Assembly (NCBI GenBank): GCA_030545055.2
Contig: CM061536.1
Span: forward strand, 96,323,396-96,387,395
Origin: Neoaliturus tenellus
Taxonomy: Eukaryota > Arthropoda > Insecta > Hemiptera > Cicadellidae
Direction of reading: 5' to 3'
DNA length: 64,000 bases
Shown: positions 35,471 through 47,338 of the stretch, piece by piece
Position numbering within the stretch: the first letter of the stretch is position 1
Layout of the letters: every line of letters begins with the position of its first letter
Translations under genes and position numbers: made by a program
Notes under the pieces: generated by a model
Database searches by the model: none
The model's input: only the letters and a program-made list of their open reading frames with translations
What the model was told of the DNA's origin: nothing

Positions 35471-37606
35471 ACTAATTTAACCGATGAATCCAGAGGTGCT
35501 AACCATATTTTTCTACTTCAATACTCGCTTAGGAAGCATTAAAAACTGCACCTTAAATTGAGGAAAACCTTGTGTTTATGAAAATCGTGTAGTGAGATCA
35601 GTTAAACTTGCCATAAATTGTTTTATTTCTGTCATTTGAGTACATTTTAGAATAGGTCCTACTCTATTAGTCTTTGGTGCCAAGTGATAGTGAAAGTAAA
35701 GTTTTATTTTAACTTAGTATTAAATCAAAGATGTTAAAAAAATGTTTTAAAATTAATATTGAATATTACTATCATAGGGACTGAGTTTTTACAACGGTAG
35801 CTGGTTTCTTTGGGTTAGTTCATAAATACTAGGTAAAATTTTCCTCTCTTTAAATGATAATTGTTACGGTACTTTTATAAACTTTTTTTTGTTATTGTCA
35901 ATAAGATTAAATTCATTTAACTGATAAAAACAAAGAAAATTATTTATATTGTATTAAATTTAGTAGAAAACACTAAGTTTGTAATAAATTATTAACCTTA
36001 ATTATAGCTCTTTTATACATCTTGAGCTGACAAAGATAAATAAACGAAAAAATGAAAACATATGTTTTAAGTAAATGTTTCTTAAAAATGACACTTTGAT
36101 AAAAGTTGTAAGGCTACAAAATCCAGGACCTTTGTATTTATGTCAGTCATCCTTGAAAAATAAAATGCCAGAGGGGATCATGTAAAAAAATTGAAGACAT
36201 TTTCTTCTAATTTTACTATCCTTACAAGATAATAATTGCAAAAATACAACTCTATCTTCTCTAAACAATAAAAATTATAAATACCCAGTTTTTGGGTATT
36301 TACTTGGGTTGAGACACAAACACTGTTTTTCATCATACTACACAGTAAAATAATTTTACTGTTGCCTCATAAATTCATACACTAAACAGTGATAAAAAAA
36401 TAATTAATAAAACAATGTTTTAAATTTTGTATTTTTTTAGTGTGAGTGTGTCTATCAAAGAAACAAAAAAGTATGTACTTAACATTCTGTAAGCTTGAAA
36501 ATAAGTAAGCAACTTTCTCTATAAATATAAATACATCATTTTTCAAGTCCTGAGGCTGTCATCTTACGTTTGGTATTCGAATAATATTCTTTCTGCAAAC
36601 AGCTGATAACAGTTTTTTTTTTTTTGTTTTTAGCAAAACATTAGAATAAGAATAAGGATAAGAATAATGTTTATTTCCAAAAAAGCTACAATGCATGTGT
36701 TGCAGTACAATTGTAAAATCAGCAATTTTGTAAAAAGCCTAGGTCTTTTAAAAAACGCTGCCTTTTTTTTAAGAATGTGATCGTTTCTCCAATAAGGCGA
36801 ATGATGGCTTAGGATTTTTGTAAAATGGCTGATTACTCTATTATTATTGACTGTTCATTCTTTGATTGTTTGTCAGAAAAAAAACTAACCTTTTTCCAAT
36901 AATACATTTAATATCAGCCTTTTTATGAAATCTAAGGTTTTTCCAAATAAATGTTCCATTTCAGTTCCAAAAGTAATTTTTATTGCTTCATATTAAATTC
37001 TATAAATATGAAATCAAGTGAATTGACTAAAAAATACTCTCCAACGTGTTTGACACTAACAAGACAACAAGAAAATGAGGATTGTGGTAAGGCGACACTA
37101 GACGCTAGTGTGGTGGAAACTGTTTTACTATTGGGCTGAAATCATTTAGTAGGCTTTTTATAAATGAAGGCTGCAAGAGACTGCAGCGCAGTCAACGGCC
37201 AGCACAAGTTTTACAATAAGGCTGAAGACAGAATTCAGCCATATTGCAAAACTACTAAAGACTCTTCAAAAAATTTTTACAGCCAAAAATACCTATTATT
37301 ATCACAGCCATTTTACAAAAAGCCTATTAACTTGTCTGATTGAAATATTAAGTTATATTGAACAAAAAGGCGGCGTTTTGTAAACGTCCTACGCTTTTTA
37401 CAAAATGGCTGGGTTTACAATTGTACTGCGACATATCCAATTCAGTGCAATTACATTATTATGTCATTACATTATTTTCTCACATGTTTATTGAATTATA
37501 AGACAATATAGGTCTAGTAACTCAAGGAAATAAATTTGAAATAGGTGTGAAAAATTCTCGTAAATATGTTATGTTTTTCTTTTGAATAAAATTTCTCGGT
37601 GGCTTA

Positions 37607-37787
37607 AGGCCGGCGCACACAGCAACAGACGGACGGAGGAAAAATCCCTCCCCAGGTTATTAAATGTTGCAACGCACACGTCCGTCTGTATGAACACCTA
37701 AGAGATGGACATCTGTGTGCGTTGCAACATTTAATAACCTGGGGAGGGATTTTTCCTCCGTCCGTCTGTTGCTGTGTGCGCCGGCCT
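37607..37787. mobile_element. PIF/Harbinger-like hairpin MITE with perfect 73-bp arms
   Basis: The left arm 37607-37679 (starts AGGCCGGCGCACACAGCAAC) and the right arm 37715-37787 are exact inverses over all 73 bases, separated by a 35-bp loop. TTA lies on both sides (37604-37606, 37788-37790). The TWA duplication and G/C-rich end fit PIF/Harbinger MITEs. Perfect arms suggest recent arrival. Confidence 0.85.
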
Positions 37788-38041
37788 TTACACTGTCAAT
37801 GCAAGATTTATCCTGGCTTACCATGAAAGTCATGGTTGGTGTGTGCACTATTTACGCAAATGTTTTTGTTTTTAACTTTAAATGTTTACCCAACTTTTAA
37901 AATATTAAAGACCATTGTGTTCATAACACTAAACTCTTAAGAACTATGGTTAAAATAAGAGTATTCCTTATCTTGAAATTGTTGATTTTTTTTTTGAGTA
38001 AAATTATTTTCAGAATAGAAAATATAGTAGTAGTTTTCATC

Positions 38042-39578
38042 CAAGGATATTAAATAAGAAACAGAAGAGGTTGTCTCATTCCCATAAGGCCTATGTAGAC
38101 AGTAACAGCTGGAATCGTTACGTCACCGGCCGACCCTGTCCGCCCTAGCGATACTAGTGAGAAAAAATGGAACTAATCAGCAGGAACTAATTGCTATAGA
38201 CGCGCGATTCTATCGGGGACCACAGATTTAATAATAATGCCATATTTCATGCGTCGCATTTCATTATATCTTTAAATTATGATTTTAAAAAGGTTTTAAA
38301 TCATATTTTCAAGATTGTTTACATTGATTACCGTACAATTTACTTCAGATTCTTCAAACTTACACGAGTTTACATGGGTGAATTTAGGTCTTAGTCTTAG
38401 TCTGATTAGTATCTGGACGGGGCCAATCTGGAGGTGCGAGGTCGCAAAAATATTTGCAGCGAAAACTACTCATTATTAAATCCTAATATAAATGTTACAT
38501 TTTAAGGTTTAAAAGCTAGATTATTTTATCCAACAATAATCATTTCCTTAGTTTATTACAACTCATTGCAGTAGGCCTAGATAAAAAGCATCATCCAAAA
38601 CATCTAGGAGTTCGGTGCACTTATGGTTAACTCAGGCAATTTTTGAACAATATTTGTTTGTCTAAATGAATTTTATAGGTATTTTAATTAAAAATTTCAT
38701 AACATTGATGTTTGTTGCAAAAATCAGGTCGTTATGGGGATATTGGGTATGCATTTCTTGGGTATTATACATTGTGTCATTTGTGTGAAGATAGTTTACC
38801 AGAAATGAAATAAAATATGCATGAAATAAAATACACTATGCCGGCAGTGGCGTGATTTTTGGGTCTCCCTTTACATCTATTTTTAGCCCTTTGCACCACT
38901 TACAATCGTAGCGCTTTAATTTATTGCAGTAAAACTCCACAAAGACGACTCAATGTAGACTAGTGGAGTTGGATGTAAGTTTTGCGGAGCTTACACTAAT
39001 CTGCCGTATACTCGATCAGACCGTGAAACATGGGTTCAAAGGAAGATCGGACAGCAGGAAGGCGAAAGGCGATCGCTACAGTACCGTTTAAGCATCGTTA
39101 AATGGCCTAAAACTCCGACCAAAGATTGTATAATATCTTCTGTCCAAAACTGTGATACCGCGGTAATGAAAAAAGCGGCCGCAGTGGCACGTTATCGTGT
39201 TTAATGGCCTTCATTGCAGTGGACTATCGGGACGCCAAAACCGAATAAAATATAAAATTAAATTAAATAATCTTAATAATAACAATTTAAGACCTGTTCT
39301 TCTTTTAGGATTTGTAATAATTAAAACAGCCTACACATTTCACACATCAAAGTTTTGATATTAATTTTAATAAATTTAATCTGTATTACTTTCTTTATCG
39401 TTATAACCTAACCACAATACTAACAGTAAACAAGGGAAACAAAAACAAAGAAAATGTAAACAAAGAAAGTTTACATCTGATTTAAAACAGCCAGCTGATG
39501 GGTTGGCCGATGCCGTAGCACAAATGTGTTGAATTTGTGAATGAGACAACCTCCCCAGTTTCTTATTTAATAGTCTTG
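38042..39578. mobile_element. TIR element with perfect 9-bp target duplication (MULE-like)
   Basis: GTTTTCATC is identical at 38033-38041 and 39579-39587. The ends are CAAGGATATTAAATAAG and its inverse CTTATTTAATAGTCTTG, with TIR homology of about 40 bp reaching GAGGTTGTCTCATTC. A 9-bp duplication is usual for Mutator-like elements, but no transposase is encoded. It sits in a dispersed repeat whose other copy at 32045 lacks it. Confidence 0.75.
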
Positions 39579-40300
39579 GTTTTCATCACTAGAGGCAAAA
39601 GAAGATCTTTTTAATGAACAAAAAAACTATTAAGCGCCAAAAAGACACTTTTGTTCTAAGCGATGAACGTTTTTTATTATAATACGGAATTACACTTTTA
39701 ATCGTTGCAAATCTAAACTATAAAGTTGTATTTTTGAGGTTATGTTTACAAAGTAGAGTTATAACTCGTATATACTGTGTTTACATTCCTGTAATTTACA
39801 AAAAATAATTTTTATAATGTGTGGTAAGAAACTATTTTGTATATCAAAACTAATGAAACAATAATAACTAGAGATCGCCTCCTGATCGAAATTCGATCAA
39901 AATTTCAGTTGATCTGTTCCCAAGAAGTTTAAAACATTGTATAGCTGAAACAAAATGTTCTTCCTGTTTTCCTAGCAGTTGTTTATATAACAGCTGTCTG
40001 ATGATTCAATCAATTATTCTTCCTCCATAAGATTAACATTGGAACTTTGAAAGCCTGTGGGGATTAACCCTATAATCCTAAGTGAATTAGAATGGGATTC
40101 TGCTCATTAAAGACTATACCTTTCTAACGGTATGCGCGGATTTCCCCTACGATGCAAAGGAGCTGAGAGAAAAAGGAGGAAACGAAACATGCTTGCGTAT
40201 TAATATATAGATACTTGGCAAACAGCTGGCTTTTTACTCCTAGGACTTAAAAAATATCACATCTGATTTTTTAGGTCCTAGAACAAAAAATTTAGGTTTT
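39579..40300 (+). repeat. Dispersed repeat copy 2
   Basis: Matches 32050-32226 and 32618-32810 (TTTTCATCACTAGAGGCAAA, CCAAAAAGACACTTTTGTTC, later CTCCTAGGACTTAAAAA). It lacks the Helitron-like insert found in copy 1. Confidence 0.55.
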
Positions 40301-40540
40301 TCATACTACCTTAGAGAACAAAAAAACAGGAGGATTCTGCGCAGAATGATACAAATCAAATTTTTGGCCATTTCATCATTTTAATTCCATACCAAATTTC
40401 ATCCAAATCAGTCGATGAGTGTGGTCTATATTTTTTTTTAACATACAGTAATCACTCTAAAAACAATTTTTGTACATCTTAAATGAACACATCCTTTATA
40501 ACTTGATAAAAACATTCATTAAAATGAACATTTCCTATAT

Positions 40541-40824
40541 TTACTCTGTACATGGGGGTGGAAAGTAAATGATACCCAAATGCATAAATTTACCGTAAAT
40601 TAACGTTTTGCCATAGATATATTTGAACCGGTTGTGTACAGTGTAAAGTGGATGTTGCCGCTCTCCATCTGGCGTGACCAGAGAGCCAAACGGTGTGACA
40701 AATCTGTTGAAGACCGTGATATTGATTGGCCCATACTTGCTTTGTGACCGTTGCATGATTTCTTTCCCGAGCTCCCATGCTCCTGTGAATCTGACTGGTC
40801 AAAGTGGGTTTTCCTTTTTTTCAT
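40541..40824 (-). other. Unassigned open frames, three overlapping
   Basis: All three minus-strand frames stay open for 70-74 codons, and the sequence is less AT-rich than its surroundings. One frame reads KYGPINITVFNRFVTPFG and continues to a GTAAAT donor-like site. I do not recognise it. It could be an exon of a gene nested in XPG intron 2, a TE piece, or chance. Confidence 0.2.
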
Positions 40825-41004
40825 AAAAGTATCTGTGCCTGTGTATTTACTAACTATAATCTGGTCCTGAGCAAAACCTTTGTAGTTGTAAAGAATGTTA
40901 ATAGGTCCAGTTGCTATTTTTCATTAGGCTAGGATTAATTATATTAAAGCCACCTAGAACTTAGATAGAAGCAAGACCAGGTTTCCGTAAAAAGCCTAGG
41001 CTAA

Positions 41005-41880
41005 ACATATAAAAGGGTAAGCCCTCACTCACTCACTGACTCACTCATTAATTCATCACTAATTCTCCAACTTCCCGACTAGCTAGAGTGGTGAAATTTG
41101 GTATACTCATTCTTTAGGCTTAAAATAGGAAAGTCTATTTTCATATTATTCACAAAAGGCTATGCCCTAGATGTTCTCAAAGTTACCATGTTATTCTTAT
41201 GGAAGCAACATTTTTTTATTCTAAGATTTTATCTTATACTCTAATACAAGCAATACTACTTATATATCTTATACTCTAAAAAGTACGTGCAAACTTTTTT
41301 TTCGCTCCATGGTTTTTTATTTTTTTTTATTGAATATGGGGGTTTTAGCCACAAGGAATCGATTGGAGCTGGTCCCATGTCTTGGAAAAATCCGGATTTT
41401 GTCCTAGAACCCTTCAAGTTTCCATGTTATCCTTATGGAAATTTTGAAATCAAACAAAAATCAGCTGATAACTGTAGATATAAACCAATGTGTTACATCT
41501 TTAAAGCTCCTTTCACATAGCACATTTTTAGCCGTGCGGGAAAAAACCGCACGATTTAAAAACCGTCGGTCACATCATACAAGTAATTGGCAGCCGGTTA
41601 AAAACCGTCGCCGTGTCTGTGTGAAAGGTCTCATAACATTCTACTGGAATGTCCGCCGTGCAATTTTTAATCGTACGGGCAAAACCGGGATGTGTGAAAG
41701 GAGCGTAACATGTAGTTTAGCAAAATTATTCCAAAGTGCGGCACCCTTCGGCCTGACGAGCAAGAGAAGCGAACAAGCTCGTCTTAAAAAGGAAGAGGGT
41801 TGAGTGAGCAGAGCGAACAAGCATAGTGTGAGAAACAAAAATAATAATTTTACCGAGCATAAGCTCGGTCCCCCTGGTAC
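41005..41880 (+). mobile_element. Helitron-like element, copy C, carrying a nested MITE
   Basis: TCACTCACTCACTGACTCAC near 41027, then AAAGTTACCATGTTATT, the GAGTGAGCAGAGCGAACAAG repeat and a 3' hairpin (CCGAGCATAAGCTCGG) before CCCTGGTACTG match copy F at 56293-56585. Neighbouring 42165-42315 has further tandem AGTGAGCG(C/T)AGCGAA units and closes with AAGCTAGT, which may be the 3' end (CTAG|T) of another copy. Confidence 0.5.
41515..41705. mobile_element. PIF/Harbinger-like MITE nested in Helitron-like copy C
   Basis: Ends AGCTCCTTTCACATAGC and GATGTGTGAAAGGAGCG are inverted; TAA flanks both (41512-41514, 41706-41708). Inner blocks CCGTGCGG and CCGCACG, and GTCCGCCGTGC, form further inverted pairs. 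Copy F at 56293 lacks it, so it is a later insertion. Confidence 0.75.
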
Positions 41881-42168
41881 TGATTACTTAAAGGATCATT
41901 AATTTGATAAACAGCTGTTCTCATTTAAATTATCGAGGGAAAATTGGTATAAGTCACGCCACATAAGTTGACGAATGGCCAAAAACAGCTGGGTATAGGG
42001 CGAGGGGATGAGAGGGAGTACTTTTCCAAAAACATCGAGCTTACTTTACATGCAATTCTTTATAGAACAGTTGATTATTCAATCATTTTAACTGAATAGT
42101 AGTGAAATTTCATTCGTCAAATTACGTGGCGAGGGTTATAGTAAAAAATAAACAACTAGACAATATTA

Positions 42169-42315
42169 TAGACTTGTGGTGAGCAAGCAGAGCGAACGAG
42201 CTAAATCCGATGGGGAGTGAGCGCAGCAAACGAGCTAAACCTGACGGCGAGTGAGCGTAGCGAATGAGCTCACCTGAAGGGCAAAAGATTTCTCATGTTG
42301 GCATTGCGAAGCATA
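42169..42315 (+). repeat. Tandem AGTGAGCG(C/T)AGCGAA units
   Basis: About three 45-bp units (AGCAAGCAGAGCGAACGAGC and variants) follow, then a segment ending ACCGGTTAAGCTAGTTT. The same unit occurs at 27595-27760. Confidence 0.55.
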
Positions 42316-42929
42316 CCGGTTAAGCTAGTTTATTTATAAACACATTTTTTCAGTTGTATTGCAATATATATTAAGATTACAATTAATTTTAAGCAGCCTT
42401 ACATGATATTAAAATAAATTTCTTTCTCATTAAATTACACAGTATTGGATATTTTGTATCCAAAGGCATTATTTTACGTGGGAGGTACAAGTGGAAGGTA
42501 TTTGCCCCCTTCCCCAATAATTATTTTCTTAATTGCTATTTTATCATTATTATATTTTTTTAAAGTAGAACTTGAACTACGGTTTTATTTGCATCATACA
42601 TTTTTAATGCTACTTAAGTAGGGAGAATTACTATATGTGAAGGAGACATCATAGAAAACTTCTGCCTCAACCTTACAAAACAACACGATTATAACAATAT
42701 TCGGATCCAAGTATACGACGATAGAAGTATTTTTTTTATAGAGTTTCATCAAGAACTGGTGTTGTAAATTGGCTTTAAAATTGGATTTAATCCTCATTTT
42801 TGCTTTGTAAACTGAAATTTGTACCTAAGAGTTAAAAGTGCATTGAGAGATTGAATATTTTATTCAACCAAAGACACGAAAGCAGAAATGTCTAATAAGA
42901 TCGCACATTACATAATAAGAGTGGATACA

Positions 42930-43140
42930 AGACTAGAGTGGGAAGTTGCAGGCAGCGGGCACAGACAGTGTGGGGTTGTATGGTGAGGTATCGGTGTCTT
43001 CTGCATTCCACCCGCGTTGCATCCTGTTTTGGCTCACCCGTGACCGTGAAGGCCGGGTGTCGGGTGTCCCGTGGAGGCTGGGTCCCCGGGTCGGGTGACT
43101 GCAACCCACATTCCACCCACCCACTCATCCGGGATTGGAA
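42930..43140. other. GC-rich island of unknown nature
   Basis: This segment is clearly GC-rich within an AT-rich intron and has open frames on both strands (42892-43180). I recognise no protein family and no good paired splice sites. Confidence 0.3.
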
Positions 43141-43974
43141 AATGCCATTCATTGAAAAGTATATCAAAGTTGCAAGCTGAAACAGCTATGAGTAGTGTGG
43201 TAAAATAAATGATACGAGGTGGCCTGTGCGCAAATTGCCTATTTCATGATTCTGTTTGAGCAAAACTCACCTATAGTACGTGAATGTTGGTTATGAAGTG
43301 ACAGAGATCTATTAATGTTTACTATCTGGCTTTTAAAATTCATCTGAAGGTAATCAGCTGTTAAATTACAATTAACATTAAAGAACTTGCAATAAAAGTT
43401 GGTCAACATTTTATTTAAACCGCCCTCTAGAAATAAATCAAAGGCGAGGGGGCGAAGCCCGAAACAATATGACCTCTTTAATTACGATTCGTACTACAGC
43501 ATATCATAAGCTTTAAAATGACACCTCAATCTTAAAAATCGGTTCAGTGTTTCGAGATAAAAAGGGATGTAACAGAAGAAACCCTTATAAAAAAAATAAG
43601 ATAGATTGTGTCTTTACGTGAAAAGGTAAACTTAACTTGAAACATAACAAATTTCTAATTTCAGTTGAATTTTCTATGTCACAGAAAAACATATTAGGCC
43701 TACACATAAATTATTTGTCTTCCGTACCCAAATATAAACACTTATGAATGATGGACTGTAGAATATTAGCCATGCGAATGGATGAAAAGATATTTTTTAT
43801 ACTTTCAAAGAATTTTTTTCAAATTCAAAATTAATTTTTAAATTAACATTTTATAATAGCATTGCCATTATAACTAATGGCACTGACAATATGTACATAG
43901 GCTAATGAGTGCTAATATGTGTATAGAGTGAGTTTTGGAGCATGCACAGGATTTGGAAATTGAAAATGGCCTTT

Positions 43975-44817
43975 TGGTTTTAAAACAAATGCAATAGTTA
44001 AGTTTCTTGGAATTTATATTGATAACAATTTAACTTGGGAACATCATATTGATCATGTTTATAATAGAATTTCTTTCGGTCTTTTTTTACTTGAAGAATT
44101 TCATCTTACATGTCTTTAGAAGTTTGAATTACTGTATATTATGGTTTACTTTACCCTTTTTTGTCATATGGTGTAATATTGTGGGGCGGCACATATGACA
44201 TATTGTTAAAGAGAGTTTTTGTCCTACAAGAAAAGGCTCTTAGAATAACTGCTAAAGAACCAACAAGATCCTCCTGTAAACCTCTCTTAAAAAAAAAAAA
44301 AAATATTATGACTATTTATGCATTATACTTTTACCACACTGTTCTACTAGTAAAAGTTGATTCAAAGTTCACTTCTCTCAATTCTGTTTTCCATAGTTAT
44401 AAGATTCAAAAATGACTTTTTTAAGACGGATGCAATTCACAATGAATAGTCCATTTGTAAGAGGTAAAAAATTTTATAACCTATTGCCATCTAATATTAA
44501 ATCTCTCACAGGTAATAGTTTTAAGAACAGTCTAAAAAAGTGGCTTATAGATATTGTTCCCCATTCTCTAAGTGAGATAAAATAGTTTATATTTAAAATG
44601 CAAAGGCCTTAAGTTTTTCATTCTATTTGTAATGATTATCATTATTTCTTTGTAATGGTTCTTAGATTTTTTATTTTTATAAATTTTATGAAGCATTTGT
44701 ACAACTAGGACTATCTATGTATAATTTGAGTGTATTTATGTACCGGTAACTTAATTGACAATGTCCATGCGTGTGTTACACATGTTCTGGACAATAAAAC
44801 TTGATTGATTGATATAT
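43975..44817 (+). pseudogene. Decayed LINE 3' half in XPG intron 2
   Basis: Translated pieces in shifting frames read VKFLGIYIDNNLTWEHHIDH, then SYGVILWGG, LQEKALRITAKEPTRSSCKP, RGKKFYNLLPSNIKSL and NSLKKWLIDIVPHSL with a stop. These are the ordered post-RT blocks of LINE ORF2. A frameshift and stop near 44100 and another near 44410 break it. The 3' UTR ends AATAAAACTTGATTGATTGA at about 44815, a (TTGA)n tail followed by (GATA)n. Confidence 0.75.
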
Positions 44818-44819
44818 AA

Positions 44820-44842
44820 ATAGATAGATGGATAGATAGATA
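44820..44842. repeat. (GATA)n microsatellite
   Basis: Short TAGATAGATGGATAGATAGA run next to the LINE tail. Confidence 0.8.
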
Positions 44843-46298
44843 TACCGGGTGTCCCCCGTATACCCCTTTTAAAATCTTCACAATTAATTTTGAATAAAAA
44901 CATATTATGCCATCATAAGTAAACCGTTTGCTCTCTATCCATTAATGATAATTTCAATGTACAGGGGTACCAGGAGTAACCTATCCAGACTGGAAGTAAT
45001 TAATTTTAAACACCAACACCCACTTTTTATGGTATTTTTGAATTCTAAACATAATTTTAAAACTACTTTACAATTTAATGTGTACTTATAATCCTAACGG
45101 CTTGGGAGATAGTGGTGGTGGAAGTAATGTTTTTACCTACAAGAATAACAAGGAACAATCTATAATATCCAAATTTGCATATAACATCTTAAACTTTTAC
45201 CTTTAACATTTAACTATCCAATCATAAAAATATCTTAGAACATCATAAGTTGTTGACACTGTAACAAAATATGCATGCAGTAATTGAAAAATCATCAAAC
45301 AAAACCATATTTTGTTGCCCATGAACTACCATAAACACGATAAACATGATATGGCAAGGAGTGAATAATTTATAAATTGTTAAGAGATCCAATGATTCAT
45401 TGATGATACAGTCAATGATCCATCATGTAAAATTTTATTTTAATTTGTAAACTCTCTTAATAATTTTTTGTTGTTGTCAATAGCTTCGATCTTCTCTTGA
45501 TTTCTTGGTAGGAATTTAATTTCAAACTGCAATTTTCTTCTAAATTTTCATAAATTGTAAATATTTTAACTTTGATCTTTTCTTTATTTCCATGAAAAAT
45601 TTTATAAATTGCAATTTTCGTACAATTTGTTATTAATGTCAATATCTTAACTGATATTTTCTCGATTTCTCAGTGAAATTTAACTACAAATAGCACTTTA
45701 CTATTTATATCTAATATTTTATGCTAAATTTTTATTGTATTTTTCTGTTTTTTATGATTTTTTTAGAAGGTTGTTTATTTAAATTTCTATTCTTTATTCT
45801 ATTGTGTCAGTTATTTCCTTACAAATATTCGCTAGTTTAAGTAATATCTTTTCCTCAACATTTTTTGTGGGTTATCGCTAATGAACAGCAAACTGGCCAT
45901 TATAGTAATCTTAATGTGAAATAGACAGCTTGCCAACCAATCCTGATGATCTTCTTGTGCAACCTTGTTGTTGGCCTCCTCCTGGGCCATTGTGCTTCTA
46001 AATCTTCATCATTACAGCTTACGTATATTTTAAAACTATATTTACCTACTGCTAAATAAAGACTGAATTTCAACTCGTTGCTATGGTTATGTTAACAATA
46101 ATTTTATAAATTAAAAAATCAAACCCTGTTCTTAGACCTTTTCTAAAATGTCTTATAATCAAGGAGATAATAAACCAGCCTGTCAAAAGTGACCGATAAT
46201 CTTTGGTATACTTATTCATCAAATTTATAAAAATTCAATGTTTATAGTGGCCCAAGTTTTAATGGTCACTTAATTTACAGGAAACCCTGACAACATTA

Positions 46299-46477
46299 CG
46301 CTCCTTTCACACATCACGGTTTTGCCCATACGATTAAAAATCGCACGGCGGACATTCTAATAGAATCTTATGAGACCTTTCACACAGGCACGGCGACGCT
46401 GTTTATAAGATTCTATTGGAATGTCCGCCGTGCGATTTTTAATCGTACGGGCAAAACCGTGATGTGTGAAAGGAGTG
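46299..46477. mobile_element. PIF/Harbinger-like hairpin MITE, second copy
   Basis: CGCTCCTTTCACACATCACG and its inverse bound the element; TTA flanks both (46296-46298, 46478-46480). Arms pair well through the GCCCATACGATTAAAAATCG region with few mismatches. It is the same family as 41515-41705. Confidence 0.8.
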
Positions 46478-46949
46478 TTACACTAATTTAAAAATTAAAT
46501 TTGATATCTCTTGCACCATACCCTTGTGATAAACGTTTTCAATCAGCTGTGATCAAAACTAGTCAATTCACGCCTTTTATACAGTGGATGAATTTTTTAA
46601 TAATTCAGACTTTTCGTTGCTTTTGAACTCCAACAAGCAGTCTCCATAGTAATTTATCCGAGGTTTTATTAGTTTTTGCCATACTGTAATAGAGTATCTG
46701 TTGAGTATGGTTTCCTTTCTTTCTGTATTGGCAAAATTTAGTAATTGTTTACTTGTTTATGACGTTCTCTATTGTAATTATGTATTGCTGAATGACAATA
46801 AAGAATTATTATTAAAATTATTACTATATTATAAAGTAGTCAGGAATCAGTTTTTCCCGGTGCGTTGGCTAGCCAGATCACAACATGGGCCATCAAAGAG
46901 TGATTCGGCAGTGTTGGGTGCATTGATGTGCGTAACCCGCAGTGCACAT

Positions 46950-47214
46950 TGTTGAATATAAATTTTTATTATAGTATAAGAATAAAATATTTTATGTGTA
47001 AAATAAATTGTGTTGTGGCAACATTGACTCTTAAGCTGATTTGTACACATGAGGAATACAGTGCAACAATTTAAATTTATTATGGACTGAACATCTGTTT
47101 AAGTTCTTTTAAGATAAGTTGTACCAGTTAAAAAGCTCTGTTATAAAAAATAAAATGCGTTTGTTGAATAATAATTATGAGTGTGTTTCTTTTAAAATAC
47201 TATAAAATTCTTCA
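46950..47214 (+). repeat. 5' LTR
   Basis: TG...CA ends; identical by eye to the 3' LTR. It contains AAAAATAAAATGCG near 47145-47160, a plausible polyadenylation signal. Confidence 0.95.
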
Positions 47215-47228
47215 GGTTATGGGCCCAG
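47215..47228 (+). promoter_or_regulatory. Primer binding site for half-tRNA initiator Met
   Basis: GGTTATGGGCCCAG abuts the LTR and is the exact complement of the CTGGGCCCATAACC anticodon-stem-loop segment of insect initiator tRNA-Met, not of the tRNA 3' end. Drosophila copia primes with such an internally cleaved tRNA. That this element does the same is inference. Confidence 0.85.
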
Positions 47229-47338
47229 GGACTACTCATTCCATAAAACAAGGGCTATTTAGGCCTACGCCATAAAACTACAGCATCAGTAAAACTTTAT
47301 CTTTGATTAGCAGTGAGTGAATGTGACATAAAATAAAA

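Larger units (their letters stand above)
34369..36312. repeat. Degenerate TAGTGATG-type element with nested Helitron-like copy
   Basis: The left end TAGTGATGTAAAATACC, then GGGTATTTATG, resembles the hAT-like end at 5535. The block AAATACCCAGTTTTTGGGTA at 36281-36300 is the inverse of the subterminal part, but the extreme right terminus is lost and no TSD is visible. Helitron-like copy B (34432-34678, CCTATACTATAATACGAGG to CCTGGTACTG) and a DDE transposase remnant lie inside. Confidence 0.45.

Noticed and set aside
37660..37900. Small proteins on both strands
   Set aside because: They lie in or across the perfect hairpin MITE.
42892..43180. GC-rich overlapping frames as a host exon
   Set aside because: No paired splice sites and no recognised domain; kept only as a GC-rich island.
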